The position numbers and the translations under genes are program-made. From the NCBI RefSeq assembly GCF_000247815.1, contig NC_021677.1, positions 10,338,803 to 10,402,802 of the forward strand: DNA of 64,000 nt, written 5' to 3'. The notes under the pieces were generated by a model that made no database searches, was not told the DNA's origin, and saw only the letters and a program-made list of their open reading frames with translations. This DNA is from Ficedula albicollis. Lineage: Eukaryota > Chordata > Aves > Passeriformes > Muscicapidae. Numbering within the stretch: the stretch's first letter is position 1; every line of letters begins with the position of its first letter. This document shows positions 10,215 to 24,200 of this stretch, in pieces.

Positions 10215-13200
10215 GAATAACTTTTATAAGCCTTCAGAAAACTCTGTTAATATCTCATGGTACTTGCTGGCCTGTCCCCATGTTCCTCCCAGTCTTTCCC
10301 AGCCCTGTATGTCCTTGGGAACCTTCTTAAGCATTTGAATTTTTAAGTTTTGTTGGAAGTGAATAAAATAATCACATGTGGCTTCATGGTTTTGGTTTTA
10401 TTCCTTCTTCCTGCATCATGGCAAAAGAGCAGCTCTGTTAATCACATTGGTGTCTTCCAAAGCATCTCAGCCCAGCATTTTTCTTCCCTAAGCTTTCAGC
10501 TGAATTGGAGTTACACAGCTGAACTTGTCACCTTTTAGAAGAAAATCTTGACTTGGGACTCTGTCACAAACCATGAGTATTTAAATGAGTGCTCGTATTA
10601 CTTTTGGACCGTTGTCTTCTGAAGCATGAATAAACCTGGGAAGTAAAATCAATAGAATGCAGAAGCACATAATAACAGTTTACAAAAACCAAAACAAATA
10701 TCACAGTCCAGCTGATAGAGAGGTTTCATCTTTGTGTTCTCAGTAGCTATATTTTCAGTTGTTATGCTTGCAGTTGTTAAAAACACTTCCTTCGTGAAGT
10801 CTTTCAGTTTCATTTGAATCAAAGGCATCTGCAGTTAAATGGGACCAGCTCTTGTTTTCACGTTGTAAACAAAGAAGATGTTTATCAGCACTTGTGTATT
10901 TCACTCTATGTTTTTCACACTGTAGAATTTTTCAAAGCATTTGCTGCCATAAAACTGGGCCCATTTTTAAAGAAGAACTCTAACTTTTGCTGGTGGAGGT
11001 GTAAATGGGGTGCAAAGTAAATATAATGTGACTTTTCTCATTACTTTTCTGAGTGTCTTTTTGGTAAAATCAGCTTGAAACAAGTTAAATGATAAATAAG
11101 TGTTCTGATTTCTCTCTGCCTTGCAAGAAAAATTTAACAATGTGCAATATTGTTATTGTAACAATATCCAATATAGCAATAGTGCAGTTTTAACTTGTGA
11201 AGCAAATTAATACATTGCATTTTAGCAAACACTTTAGATTTCTAGGATAATTTTTCATTGTGTGCTCAGGTATTCAGTTTCCCCTTATCTTAAAATTAAG
11301 CTTCCACATGCATGGTGTTATTCACAGTAAACATACCCAATCTGTTCACTGGCTTTGGATCTGTAGAAAAACCCCAATATATTAGCATGTAAAATGGTTT
11401 GACCACTGGAAGAGTACTGTATAAGAAACAGACAACTTTCAGATGTGCTTTAGTCAGTGCTCCCTTTGTGTATCGCAAGATTTTAGTCCCCTGGGGAAAT
11501 ATTTACTAGGCATTCAACCAATTTCTCTCATTTTCTGATAGAAGTCACATTTCTGAGTTTAATAGAGAGCTGACTTTGAATTGGAAAAATAGTTATGTAA
11601 TTAAAAGCTGAAAATCACGATGTCAGGAAGGTTAGTTATTCTGAACAAAATAGTCAGAAAGCTGAGGAAAAGAAAATAAAGATAGATGAAACAATGAAGA
11701 ATTATGTCAATTAAGAAATTGAATGCTGTTTGGGATGTCAGGCAATATTAGAGAAACAATTCAGGACCAAAGCTCTTAATCATGTTTTTTTTAGCTAAAT
11801 AGATGAGTGATAGTTGAGGAGAAATGTATGATTTTGAAGGCATTTGGGATTGAGTTACTTAGTGCAGTGACACTGCAGCTGTCCCATCCCTTTGAAGATT
11901 TTATCTGTTAAACTGCTTTTTAAAAATGTGTTTATCTGCTTTTTTTGGAGATATGCACTAATTGAAGGACTATATGATGTGGTATGGATGGTGTAAGCAA
12001 AAAATCCAGGCATTGTAGAACTTAGGCTCCTTGTTTCTGGCTCTGAACCCACACAGACTACACATAGTCTCTAAAATTTTCTTTTGTGGTCAGAAATGTT
12101 TGGAGATTGGGTAGGAAGGCTGAGGAGCATGTGGCAGCAACTCTCAAAGGCTCACTCAGCAGTTGTCACAGGTCAGCTGTTGGAAATAATGAAGTGTGTG
12201 CTCACCCACAGCTAAGCAGAAATTGAGACTGCTTGAACAGATTCTACCATGTGAGGTAAAAATGCTTTGCTTAAACCTCAGTGAGGGAATAGCTGATATT
12301 TCACCATTCATTAAAACTATTATAAGAACTGAGATATAACATCATTTTCTGTGAACCAAAGCTTTAGGAGAAGCTTAAAATATCTTAAGGATCAATTTAA
12401 CTTTTTACTAAACATGTATATCAGTATAAGATTATGGCAGATTAAATTTCGAAGTGATTCTCAGATACCTTTGTCATTCAGCTGATGTAATGGCTGCTTG
12501 ATTTCCTTTTTTAGTTGCTTGCTACTTCAAAGCACTTTATTGCTCTGTTCTAAAAATTCCATTAATTTATCTGTTGCTGCCTTTTATAGTCTCAAAAGAA
12601 TGTCAGCCTTGCTCTGAGAAGTGCAAGTACTGCAGAGAGGTGATGAAGCAGTAACTATTCTCCTAAAGACTCAGCTGCATGTTCAGTCCTTTGTCAGGAT
12701 TGCTTTTGGAAGTGCTCTAGTCAGAGCAGCCTGTGGATACAGCAAATGTGCCTCAGTTTCAAGTAAGTGTATACAAAAGACAGAGCTGATTGCTGCTGGT
12801 TGGAGCTCTCATCCAAGTGAGGTTTAGCAGAGGAATGTGGTGGTAGAAGACTGGGAGCTGCAGCTTGTGGTTTATAAATGTTTGTGTTTTCTCCTCCTTT
12901 TTTCATGAAGCAGCAAGAAAATAGCCTTTGCATATTGGATTTATTACTCAAGCCTAATTTATTGAATATGCACTTGACTCTAGTAGCAGAAATCAATGAT
13001 CTTAGTGGTGTGGGTGTTACCTGAAACCTCTGGGCACTACTCTGTAGTGCCTTCTCCATTGCTTTCTTCTGGATAACAATGCCACCAAAATTCTCTACTC
13101 TGTGTTGCCTCAACTGTTAAAGAGAACCTTGATAAAAGTTAGCTTTCAGCAAGTTCAACATGTGATCATTGATCATTGTGACTTTCATTACTGAATCTGA

Positions 13201-13518
13201 CAGCTGAAATAGTTTCACTGGCCTTTGCCTGGTCTTTGAAAGGCTGAAGAAAAGTAATCTTTCCCAGACTGGAAGTTTATGAGCCCTTATTGCTGGAATT
13301 TCAGCAGCAGTTGGAAAGTTCATTAACCACTGCTCATTCTTTTTGTACTGCAGAGGCTGCTGTTAAAATTCAGTTAACTGTAGTTAAAGAATTCAAGTAT
13401 TTTGTGCATACTTAGCATGATCTTGTGTTACACACTCATATTTAGTATGACTTTATTTTTTTTAACATTTCAATGCAGGCTCTATTATAAGTGTTAGTAG
13501 CCTCTATGAAAAGAGCTC
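10215..13518. other. AT-rich non-coding sequence, nothing recognised
   Basis: No gene or repeat family is identified. The largest frame is 130 codons on the minus strand (12721-13113). It lacks acceptor and donor signals in register and shows no domain features. Confidence 0.55.
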
Positions 13519-13756
13519 ACAGAATCACAGAATACTTTGGGTTGGAAGGGGCATTAAAGATCATCTAGTCCCAACTCCCTGCTGTAGGCAGGGACATCTC
13601 CCACTAGACAATGTAAGACAGATCCCCATCCAGGCTGACCTTGAGTATCAGGGATGGGGAGTCTACAATGTCTCTGAGCAACCTGCTCCAGTGCCTCATT
13701 GCCCTTAAAACATTCCTTCCTAATATCTAATCTATACCCTCAATCAATTGAAAACA
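13519..13756 (-). mobile_element. CR1 LINE 3' end, minus strand
   Basis: The plus strand opens with CACAGAATCACAGAATACTT, the reverse complement of two CR1 terminal octamers. It continues through the well-conserved 3' UTR (TTTGGGTTGGAAGGGGCATT, CATCTAGTCCCAACTCCC) and into the end of the ORF2 region (CAACCTGCTCCAGTGCCTCA). The body lies on the minus strand, truncated at its 5' end near 13745-13756. About 235 bp remain. It is the best conserved CR1 tail in the window. Confidence 0.95.
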
Positions 13757-14765
13757 AACAAAAAAATAAATTAATTAATTTAAAAACTGAATAAAAAAAT
13801 GCCTTGTAAAAGTGTAAAACGAATCATTCAGCTTCCATCTATTCCTTTTTGCTAGGCCATTGTAGTCTCTTTAGATGAGACATCCCAGCCATTTCAAGTA
13901 ATCCTTGTATTTACAGAGATGAAATGGTGTGAGCTATTCTGAATCTGTAGCAAAAGCTGTTCTACTTCGTGATTCATAATGAAAATATTCCTGCCCTTTC
14001 CAAATGCTAAAAGGGCATCCTCTGTGCAGAAGCTAATGGCAATGTATTTTGTTTCTGTTCACATGTTATGTTTTGTCCACTTGGGCATCAGGAGATGTGT
14101 GTGTATGCTTTTGCCTTCTGCTGTAAGTGTGGAAAATGCTATCAAGTTTTCCTGGTCTTGTGTCTTAAGTTTCAGCACAGAATTGGGCAGTAGAATGTAA
14201 GCTGGTAGTGATTGAGCATGTAATCAAACAGGGGAAAATATTTTTGTTCTCTTTGCAAGGCAAAATTCGAGGTGAATTTTGAAGAGGAAAAGAGAATAGA
14301 TGTGTGGACAAACTGTTCCAAAGCTATGCTTTGTTTGTGATTCCATAAGAAAAATCAGCACTGTGCATATTTGTGTATTTGCAGGGCTCTGGCTTGTACA
14401 TATTTGAAAGCCAAATTTATTCCTGTGCAAGACCTGTAGTGTTAGGTCAGTGTCTTAATCAGACAAAATATAGTTTAGGGAATACAATCTGCTTCACCTT
14501 GAGCATTTAAACCTCTATTAGTTTGATAGTTATGGCTGTGAAGATAAGCTTGGGAAAGGGAATGAGGAGCCAACCTTCTTAAAAGAAGGATTTAGATTGT
14601 TTCTTTCCCCCTTACTTCCTGAAGAGTTTTCCTGGGGTATTTGACTTTACTTAAATGGATCATTGTGGAAGGACCAGCAACCTTAGATATAAACAGTGAG
14701 AACAGAAATTTCCTCTCCATTAATCAATATTTTAGGAAGAGAATGAAGTAGTTGTAACAGGTTAG
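13757..14765. other. Non-coding sequence, nothing recognised
   Basis: No gene or repeat is recognised. Short frames at 13979-14200 (+) and 14224-14430 (-) have no supporting features. Confidence 0.5.
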
Positions 14766-15081
14766 GCTGTGGTAATTGAGGGTGAGAGTGGGGTGATACA
14801 GTTCAAGGAAACATAAAGTATTTATGTAGGTTACCAGCTCTGTTGTGCCTGTCACCTTAAAGCCTGTTTCTTAACATCTCTTTCAGACAGTGAGGTCATT
14901 GTGTGGTATCTAAGGCTGAGAATGCTGTGGTAATTGAGGGTAAGAGTGGGGTGATACAGTTCAAGGAAACATAAAGTATTTATGTAGGTTACCAGCTCTG
15001 TTGTGCCTGTCACCTTAAAGCCTGTTTCTTAACATCTCTTTCAGACAGTGAGGTCATTGTGTGGTATCTAAGGCTGAGAAT
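14766..15081. repeat. Tandem duplication, 158 bp x 2, nearly identical
   Basis: Unit 14766-14923 is repeated at 14924-15081. The one difference I see is GGTGAGAG against GGTAAGAG. The copies abut without a spacer, and only a single G could be junction microhomology. The near identity implies either a very recent event or an assembly duplicate. Confidence 0.97.
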
Positions 15082-17127
15082 GAAATTTTAGAGATAATGA
15101 ATTTGAATGTAGATACATTAAATTTTTGCACCCAAAAACCAAAATACAAGATCCATTTTTTTTTTGCTTTGTACAACAATCAGTTAGAGGTCTGTTTTGA
15201 CCAAGATATGATCTAGTTCAACAGTCATTCATTTGTACTTTGCTGCAGAGTAGCATCCTGCCTCATTTTCCCTTTCAGAGGAATGGTGTGACTGCTGAAA
15301 TCTTCAGACACCAACATACATCCAGAGCAGTTGCTCACATGACCACTGAAAAAAAGAGAATCCAAAAGCTCTTCATTGCTTAATTCATGCCTCATAGTCC
15401 AATTTATCAGAAGTTTGGCTTCTGCAGGGGGATTAACTGTGCAGTTGCAGAAGAGTGGAAGCCAAGGTTTTGACTTATGGTGTTAGGAATCTATTAAAAT
15501 GAGTGAGTGGACATGATGAGGATGGTAATGCATGGAGTGATTTTATTGGTGTAGTGAATTTAATCCTTTTGGCCTTTATACAGAATGTACAAAGCTTGAC
15601 AGGGTTATTAGTGAAGTATAAATGAAATCCACCAAACTATGCAGATGTCTGCAGAGTACAGCATACAAAACAGTAAAGTTCATTTTTGAAGTTCTCAGGA
15701 AGATAGTGCTGTGAAAGAGAAGCTAAATGGGCAATGGCAAACAAAATTAAAGATTCAGTAGCTTAGAGACAGACAACATCTCACTTCACTACATCTAGCA
15801 GATTTTTGACCATCACTTCCCAAATGAGTAAGTCTGGCCTATCAAGTGGGATGATAAAAAGATAGATGCTAGATCTAGTCATTTTAATTACCTGGATTTG
15901 TTCCATTGAAATGTGGTTGCCAGGATATTGTTGCCTGAGTTATATAGAAGACATGCAGATGCTATATTCTTGCTTGTACAGAGGATGAAAACATTTTTGC
16001 AAAGTTTTCCCATTTGAACATTTCTCATGCATTTCAAAAATCCTGTTTAATAGTCGTATCTGCAGTGTTGCATTATCTCCGCTTCTTAACATGAACAGAG
16101 AAGTTACTTTGGATGTGAAGAATCCATCTTAGATGAAAGAAGCAAGAGAGACCTCAGCAAGGTAAGAGATTGAATTTGAGACAGATATTTTCATTTAATT
16201 TCTGGTTTTATACTTGGATAAATCAACACGTTCAGATGAGCCGAGCATACTGCTCTAGCAATCTCACTTTTATAGGCTAATATAGGATTACTAAAGGACT
16301 AACATGAAGTAGGATAATTCAGGCTGCTTACTCAGATGCCTTGCCTTGCAAGAATACATAAAAACAAGGCCCCTGCTCACCATAGGCTGGAGTGTGACAT
16401 AGCAGTACTAAGGCAGCACTAGCCTAGCAAAGGCAGCATAGAACTAATTGAATTATGGTAATGCCCCGACTGTCTTCAATATACCACTTAAAGATGTCTT
16501 TGCTCTATTTGTTGAAGAGCATTAGGACTGCACAGGTTTAGAGGAGGACTTTTTAAAAAGTCAGTTAGTGACTTTTGAGTTTGTAGGGAAGAGAATAAAG
16601 TGGCTCTTGCAGCATAAACATGCAGTTATCCCAGATAAAAGAGCATATGGGTTCAAAAGCTAAAGACTTTAAAAGGAACCATTTTAATTCTTCAGTTTTA
16701 TTCTTCCTTCCCTTTCTTAAAATTCCATATATAGATTATTTGAATGTAGAACAAGTGTGGGTTTCTTTAATCATCTCTGAATGATCGGAAAGGGCAGAAA
16801 ATAAATCTTCAGGGCAGAAAATGTTTGGTTTAGGGGCTACATATTTGGGTCTGATTTCAGTGATTTTAGATTTTTTCCTGCCTTATAATTAATTCTCATG
16901 TTTCTGAAGGCTTTTTGGGGTGTTGCTTTTGTTTTTGTTTTGTTTTGTTTTTTTCCCTTTCCTTAAATGTTTCGTCAGCAAAACATCCAAAATCCTTGTT
17001 TGTTAAATATTTTAACTTGTATAAACACATCACGCTTCCTAATAACTTCAGGTCCTTTCCTGGGAACAGTTTTTGTTTAACATTCCTCCTTTGCAGTCTT
17101 CATTCTACAATGGGTTTGCAAACAACT
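15082..17127. other. Non-coding sequence with a T/G-rich tract
   Basis: No gene is seen. A T/G-rich low-complexity tract lies at about 16916-16955. The 87-codon plus-strand frame starting at 16915 is mostly a translation of that tract. Confidence 0.5.
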
Positions 17128-17305
17128 CTTCTTCCCCACTCCTTTTTCCCGAGGCTTGCAAGAGTTAAATTCTTCTAACAGTCAGAAGAATTGCTCTAAA
17201 GTTCCTGTGATTTGGCCTTCTTCCCCACTCCTTTTTCCTGAGGCTTGCAATAGTTAAATTCTTCTAACAGTCAGAAGAATTGCTCTAAAGTTCCTGTGAT
17301 TTGGC
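17128..17305. repeat. Tandem duplication, 89 bp x 2
   Basis: Unit 17128-17216 is repeated at 17217-17305. Two differences are visible: CCCGAGG/CCTGAGG (a CpG/TpG change) and TTGCAAGAG/TTGCAATAG. The flanks on both sides differ completely, so the junctions are clean. Confidence 0.95.
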
Positions 17306-18023
17306 TAAGAAGTAATATCTACTAGCACAGGTGACAGCTCCCAGTTTCCTATCTTATTACAATTAAGTTTTCCTGACGATTTTATCCACCCACTTTAAAG
17401 AAGTTGTTCAGCAAAAAATATTTTTTAAAAAAGTACTTGTTTTACCACATCCTAATTAAATTATAAGAACAGTGTTCCTGACAAAGTATTAGAACACTTC
17501 CTCATAAGAACACAGCATATGGAATGCTGTGGATTATAGATTGGTCTAGATAAGTAGGGGGGCAGAACATGAAAACTGTAAGTAAAATCTTACAATTTTT
17601 ATTTCTCTGCATCTGGGTAGAATATAAATTCATTATATAACTGAATTTACCCATAATACTGTATGTTACCTAGATATCCAAGCAAATTAAGGTGTACACA
17701 AAAGGAAGGCAATTTTACCACACTGAGAAGAGACAAGGGGGTCTGTGGTAACCACACCTGATATAGAATTATATTTTGTCCAGAGGCATCATTAGATTTC
17801 TGACTGAAGTGTCAAAATTGGGTAGTAAAATGTTGGGTAACTGTTAAGTCACTCTTATAATAATAAGATAATAAATAATCCTAAGCTTTATATGAGGAAA
17901 TACTGGAACTTTTCAAATAATGCTTCTATTTTATTAAATTCTCTTGTTTACATGGTACTGATCTGTTAAGGGAATAATTTTGTTTTTCTGTAGTGCAAGC
18001 ATAGTTTGGTTTTAATTATGCTG
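17306..18023. other. AT-rich non-coding sequence, nothing recognised
   Basis: No gene or repeat is recognised between two local duplications. Confidence 0.5.
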
Positions 18024-18277
18024 AAATTTGTATCTTTTTTCCTTCTTGGCCTGAGATATCAACTGGAATTCCCTATATGTTTTAGCAAACAATAGATACT
18101 TGGATGAGGTGACTCACAACTTAATGATCGAAATTTACATCTTTTTTCCTTCTTGGCCTGAGATATCAACTGAAATTTGTATCTTTTTTCCTTCTTGGCC
18201 TGAGATATCAACTGGAATTCCCTATATGTTTTAGCAAACAATAGATACTTGGATGAGGTGACTCACAACTTAATGAT
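18024..18277. repeat. Compound tandem duplication, A-B-A-A-B
   Basis: Block A (about 42 bp) occurs at 18024-18065, 18131-18172 and 18173-18214. Block B (63 bp) occurs at 18066-18128 and 18215-18277. The two A-B units are offset by 149 bp, with an additional A between them that differs slightly (AAATTTACAT for AAATTTGTAT). Two nested duplication events, or one event with template switching, are needed to explain the order. The minus-strand open frame across it is only a by-product of the repeats. Confidence 0.95.
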
Positions 18278-21200
18278 TGTAGGGCTTTAAACATAGCTCT
18301 GCTTCAAATTGTTCCATAAATGTGATCACACTCTTTTTGCCCAAGCTTTTGTTGGGCTCCTGAGCCCACAGGGCTTGCATGCAGTCAGCTTCCAAGGATT
18401 TTGATATACACTCTCATGCTTTCCTCCTTTGGCTCTGGCATTTTTCCTCTGCTGCTGCTTTACAGTAGTAGAAATCTAAATCCCAGCTGTTTTGGAAACA
18501 TTCTAAATGTTTGGGGGTTTGTCTTGTCAGAGCACAAGTAACTGACTGAGAGACTCCTCACATTACTCCATAGATTCTTTGTCTTAAGGCTACAGTTCAA
18601 GTCTTCCAAAAATGACAGACTAAAAGAAACTTTAATTTTCAGGGAGTCTTAAAACAAGATGAAGCTTTATTTAATGGCATGGAAAACACCCAGTTTCAAC
18701 AAAAGGAGCAACAAAATCTTCCATTCTCTGTGTCTTGTCTTATCTGCCCAAAAGTTGTGTCAGTCTGGGGGCTGAAAAATGTTCATGAATCTGTCATTTT
18801 TGTCTTCTAAACCATGACATTCATCCAGCTTAGTACAATTTATCCTGACTAGGTTTCTGCTCCTCACCTTGCCTGTTCCTTATTGTTTTCTTTTTCCAGC
18901 TTTGTGAAGATTATGCCAGTCTCATCTTTGTTTCTGTGGACTCAGTCATGACTCATGACTTCTTCCCAAGAGACTCCATCTCCTTTTTTTTCCCCTTTGT
19001 TTAAGGATGACACCCAACCACCATCCCTAAGAAGGCTAATATTAGCAGCTCTTGCAAACTCTGGCCAATATTCTTAATACTCTATTTTTATAGTCAGAAC
19101 AGTAGAGAAATTTCAGCCTTTTCCATTGTTCCTAGCTTGGTGAATATATCTACTCCATTAGCAAAACAAAACCCCTTGTTCTATGAATCCAGCAATTTTC
19201 ATAGTGATACTACAGTGCAAACTCTTAATATGCATATATACATATAACAATTCCCAAAATTATCTATTCCGCTGACTTCCACTTAATTTGCTTGTGTACA
19301 CAATGGTTTGTGGTGAAAAATATGTCATCATTGCAGCTGGATTCCTGTTGGTAAGATGGCTTAGTGCTACAAGGCAAAGGAATCCTGATAGAATTTAACA
19401 TGTGAAATTCAAATTGGTTTGGTGACTTTTGCACAGTTTTTCTTGCCCCCTCCTGATGTCAGGTCATTTAACAGTTTAATCACCAAACCACTTGTATAAA
19501 CAACTATTTGTTACCTCTCTTATTTGATGGTGAGCTTCTTTCCTGTAAACAGCAGCAGGCTTTGGATAGAGAGCTTAAATTTATATAGCTTTATCTGTAT
19601 CTTTATCAAAGGCAAGGAATGAAGTTATTCTGAGCATTGACTTAGCCACATCTATTTACTGATTTCTATGGCGTGTAAAATTGTATGGCATTTGCACCTG
19701 CTCATTTAAGATTTGAGTGTCTAAATTTTTAAGATGAGAAGCTGATAATACGAGATTTTGCATCTGAATTTGTAATTGTATTGTAATTGCCTGGTATCAA
19801 ATGGTTGTGCATATTCTCTACTCCAGCTGAAATAGCTTCTCTGTATTTAGTTGTCCTATTGACTGAATCACTCCCAATTCATGCTGGTCTTTCCCAATTA
19901 TTTGCTTTTAACTGAAGGTTTTCAGAGCTTTGTTTCTGTTGGATGTAAACTCAGTTACTGTGAGAAACATGTGTGAAAAGAGAAACCTAAATTAAAGGAG
20001 TTTTTAAAACGTATTTTGGGCTACAGAATGTCCAAATAGAAATACACTTGAATCTGTAGGGGAAAATGTATTTGCCAGACACAGCATGTCATATTTCTTT
20101 TGCAAATAAAGTAAAACAGGGATAGCTCTATAAACAAATACCTAGAAACATTTTGATGTGACCAGGCTTTGAGGAGTTGATAAGAAGATAAAACAATCTA
20201 GAATAGATTCAAGGGTACAAGGCTTAGCAGCCCTGCTAGTTTTTAGAGACTAAAACTGGGAAAGAAACAAATGTAAGAAATGTAAATATAAAGAAACTGT
20301 CTTGAATAAAGCAGAATGAGCATAGTAGTTTGGTGGTTTCTTTTAGGAGGCATAAAAGTAGGATAGAAAGCAAGTTTTAAAAAGTGTATCAGAAAGTATT
20401 ACCCAACTGTGCATTTCCCCAAAGAGGAATCAAATGCTGGAGTGAACAAGCAGCACTTTGATTTCAATGTGCTGGTTGAGCAGCTTTTTCTTAGGGTTCT
20501 CTGGGCCACAATTTAAAAAAGGATAATTGCTTTTACTCAAAATTGCAGCTGCATGGTTTTCCAAGAGGGCTAAGAATTCTCAGGAAGGGATTGTTGCTTT
20601 GGTGGCTATTTTTAACAAAAAAAACCAGCAGGTTACCCTCAAAGAACAATGCAATCGCATTGCCAGGCTTCAGAGGGAAGGAGAAGCAGAAACCAGAAGT
20701 CATAAAATTTGATTGACAAGTTGATTTAGAACAGGATGCAGGCAGCTAGAAAACGTATATGGCTTTTGTGAAAAGCAGAGACAACACCTAAACTACTGTG
20801 AAGTCATGTGATTAACTCAGAAACAGTGGAAGCATTTCCAGGGAAAAGGAATGCTGACAGTCATTTTTCCTAACTGAAGCAATCCCCTGCAAATGCAACC
20901 AATGCTGTCAGTCAAGAGAGCATGATGAAGCAATATTGAATAGTTTTCTTCCTTCCCTGGTAAAAGCTATGCAGCTTGTTCTAGGGAAAACATAATCAGG
21001 GAGAATCTCCTTCACTGTCATGTCCATGACTGTGTGGAGGAATGGAGTGTGGTTTTTTTTGTCTATGCTCTGTTTACATTCCTTATAGTTCAGTGCTCAG
21101 GGGTTCTGAGCACATGCTTGTGTGTGAATCCCATTCAGGGTGGAGGGAAGCAGTTTTAGAAGGCGAGCTGCTGCCAGCAGTTCTCATCCTTCTGACAAAA

Positions 21201-24200
21201 GCCCAAATGTTCTCATGAGCATCTAGGGAATAGAAGGTAAAAAGTGGAGGGACTTTGAACTTGCATGTTTGGTCTCTCATACAAAAGCAGAAGAGCTATT
21301 TCACTCTGTTCCAACCCCCCTGGAGGAAGAAAGAGGGAATGTGAACTCCCTGCCATTCTGGGGCATCTGTTAACTTTGGTATCTCACTGTACAACAACCA
21401 GGCAGAGCAAGATACTACGGCACTCCGAGATGCAGCAGTTATAAATCATACTGGAAATTTCTTCTCTTGCTAAACTTCACTACAGTAGCAGCATCAGAAT
21501 ATGGAGTGGTTGGATTCAGGGTCAATTAATATGCTTAATCTTTGGTTAAATTCTCTCAATTCCAGGATCCTCATATCTCATCAGAGTTACTGGATTCTCC
21601 CATATTCTTTATGTCTAAATAACATTTGAGTTGTTTTGGTTTTGTCCTGAATTGTCTTAGGTGTTTTTTTTCTGTTATGAGGTAGTAGATGAATGAAAGG
21701 TCTGAAACTGTTGTGGATGAACATTCTGTGCTTTAAATGAAGCAAACGCTACCTCAAAAAGCAGAATCATTTGCACTGGTGATTATAACACTGAATCAAT
21801 GAGTGTTTCATTGCCTTGTTGCAGTATGACTTGATTCATCTTGGGATATACATTTTCTAGTAATGGCATGTCAGTCTCATTTGGTGACAGTTCAGTATAT
21901 CACAAGGTGACATTGATTTTTATATAAATATATATATAAATATATGTATTGACGCATGTAGTTTAGGGTATCTACTTATGAGATGTTTTAGTGTTAAATT
22001 TCTTTGTATAAGACTGATGTTAAGCTTAACATTTCCTTTAAAATAACAGATAAATATTTGCTTTTTGAATTGTGAATAAGTTTATAATAAAAAAGGAAAT
22101 ATTGCTTATAATTAAAACAAACAAAAAAATCCCTAATTTTGCTGGCATTTTTGAATAAAACACTCACCTCTTTTAGAACTCAGACATTCACCTTGGGGAG
22201 GATCTTAGGAAGAGAACATACAGAAAAATAGGTCAGTGGCTTCTCATTAATAAACACCCACCAGGAAAATATGATCAGACTGAAGTACAGGAATAAATGT
22301 AGAGATGAGGTTTTAGGCTTTAGATCTGAGGTGAAAAGGATGCAATCTAATTCAGAGGGGAGGATGAAAAAGGGGGTGTAGAAGGAGCAGGTAGAGAAAA
22401 TGTAATTTTAGAGTCTCATGTTGATTATGTTGTATCTTTCCAACAAGTTATAAAATTGTACTTTACAGTTCTAGAGGCATGGCAGTAATGTAGGTGCTTT
22501 AAGGGCTGCCTGGCAAAAATTCCCACTGCAATGCATCCTGTTAAGCGTTGGCAAAGAATGAAGCACCAACAGCTATTTCTTTGTGAAGCTGCAGATATGT
22601 AAAATAAATGATTCTATTAATCCTGGCTTTGCAAAGATTCAAGGCAGACAAAAATTTAGCTATGTGCATATGGTGATACTGACTATGCATAATCAATTCC
22701 TGTTGTTTTCTGAAGCTGAAAACATGTGCTCAGTAGAAATGTGTTGAGACTTCTTAAAAAAATAAAAATTAATACCCTTTGCATACTTCTAAAGAGAAAA
22801 GCAAAAATTATGGTTGCGGTCCCAAATTCAATCCCTTTTCTGTAGAACATCATGCAACTTCTTTAAAATTTTAGAAAATGTTCTTATGTATATAGTGTAT
22901 ATATATAAAAATTTGCTGACCCTCCCTTTTTTTTTTTAACAGTTGAAACATGCTGGCTGAAAAGCATTTTGAAGCCAGTTACTTTGATCCAAATGATCAC
23001 ACTTGTGTCATATCTCAAATATCTGAAAATGCAAAGGTGCTGTGTATAGAAAGTGACAGCTTCATCTACAGGCATTCCTATTATACTATTGGTTTTTTTC
23101 CTTTTTTAAATGTACCACCTTAATACTGTCTAAGGAAAAGTACAGAAACACCATCCAATGAGCCCTGCAACAGTCTGGCAGCAGCAGTAATCCAGTCAAC
23201 AAAAATGTACGTTAAAGATTTTCTCTAAAATTCCACTGGCAAAGGTGGAATAAGTTTTCTATCCATATTTTGGGAAACTTTAGAACAAGTGGCTGCGTAA
23301 AATTGCAGCACTGAAAGCAAGTGTTAACCAAAATCAGTCTCTGACTAGGATTTATACTTACCTTTACTTTTTGGTGTAAAAATGGAAGTCACCTACTGGG
23401 TACCTAATGAAATCTTCCCACATTGCTTCCTCAGAAGTCTATTATTACCATGTGGTAAATGTAAACTTCAGCCTGCAAATAATTCTTAAAATCTAGGGCT
23501 GTTAATTGAATCTGCAAACATTCTAGATCAGTGTGGGTAGGGAATATGCTGGTATCAAGTTTCACATGAGGTTAGCAATTTTTATGATTAATTCAGCAAG
23601 GGAATATCATCTTAAATCTTTAAAAAATATCTGTATTGCATCTTTTTCCTGCAAATCTTAAGTATCTTCTTGCAATATATTAATTTCTCTTGCCCTAGAC
23701 TGGGATATGGCAGGAAGTCTGAATTCAGTATGAATTATGAATTCAGGAAGAAGTATAATATTCACTAGTTTGGCCTAGATTAGTGTGCAGTACCAGTCTC
23801 ATTCACTTGTACCTCAGGTTACCAGAGTATGCTATTACATGTCTGTACAGCCATGTGGAACGAGAAGCCTGTAATCCTTTGGAATTCTCCTTATTCTTCT
23901 TTTCTGTCTAATTTCCCACAACCAAGGTCAGGTGCAGCTTAGTCATAGTAATTATTAACCTCTTTGGCTTTCCTAAAAGATCCCCAGAAAAGTGATTTTA
24001 AAACTTCAGTTTTCCTCTTTTTCTGGAATCCTGCTGTTGTAGTTCACATTTTAAGGCCCCACCCACCAGCCCCAAAACCAAAACAGAAAATGAGCTCTGA
24101 TAGGAGAAGCTCTCTATAGATGATTATTTATCCAATGGCTATGACTGTGTCAAGTCTTCAGAAAGATTTTCTTTGACTGATAAACTTTTTTTTTATCCTG

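Noticed and set aside
21677..21691. let-7-like sequence TGAGGTAGTAGATGA
   Set aside because: Only the first eleven bases match the mature let-7 start. No complementary arm occurs within the next 80 bases to form a precursor hairpin.
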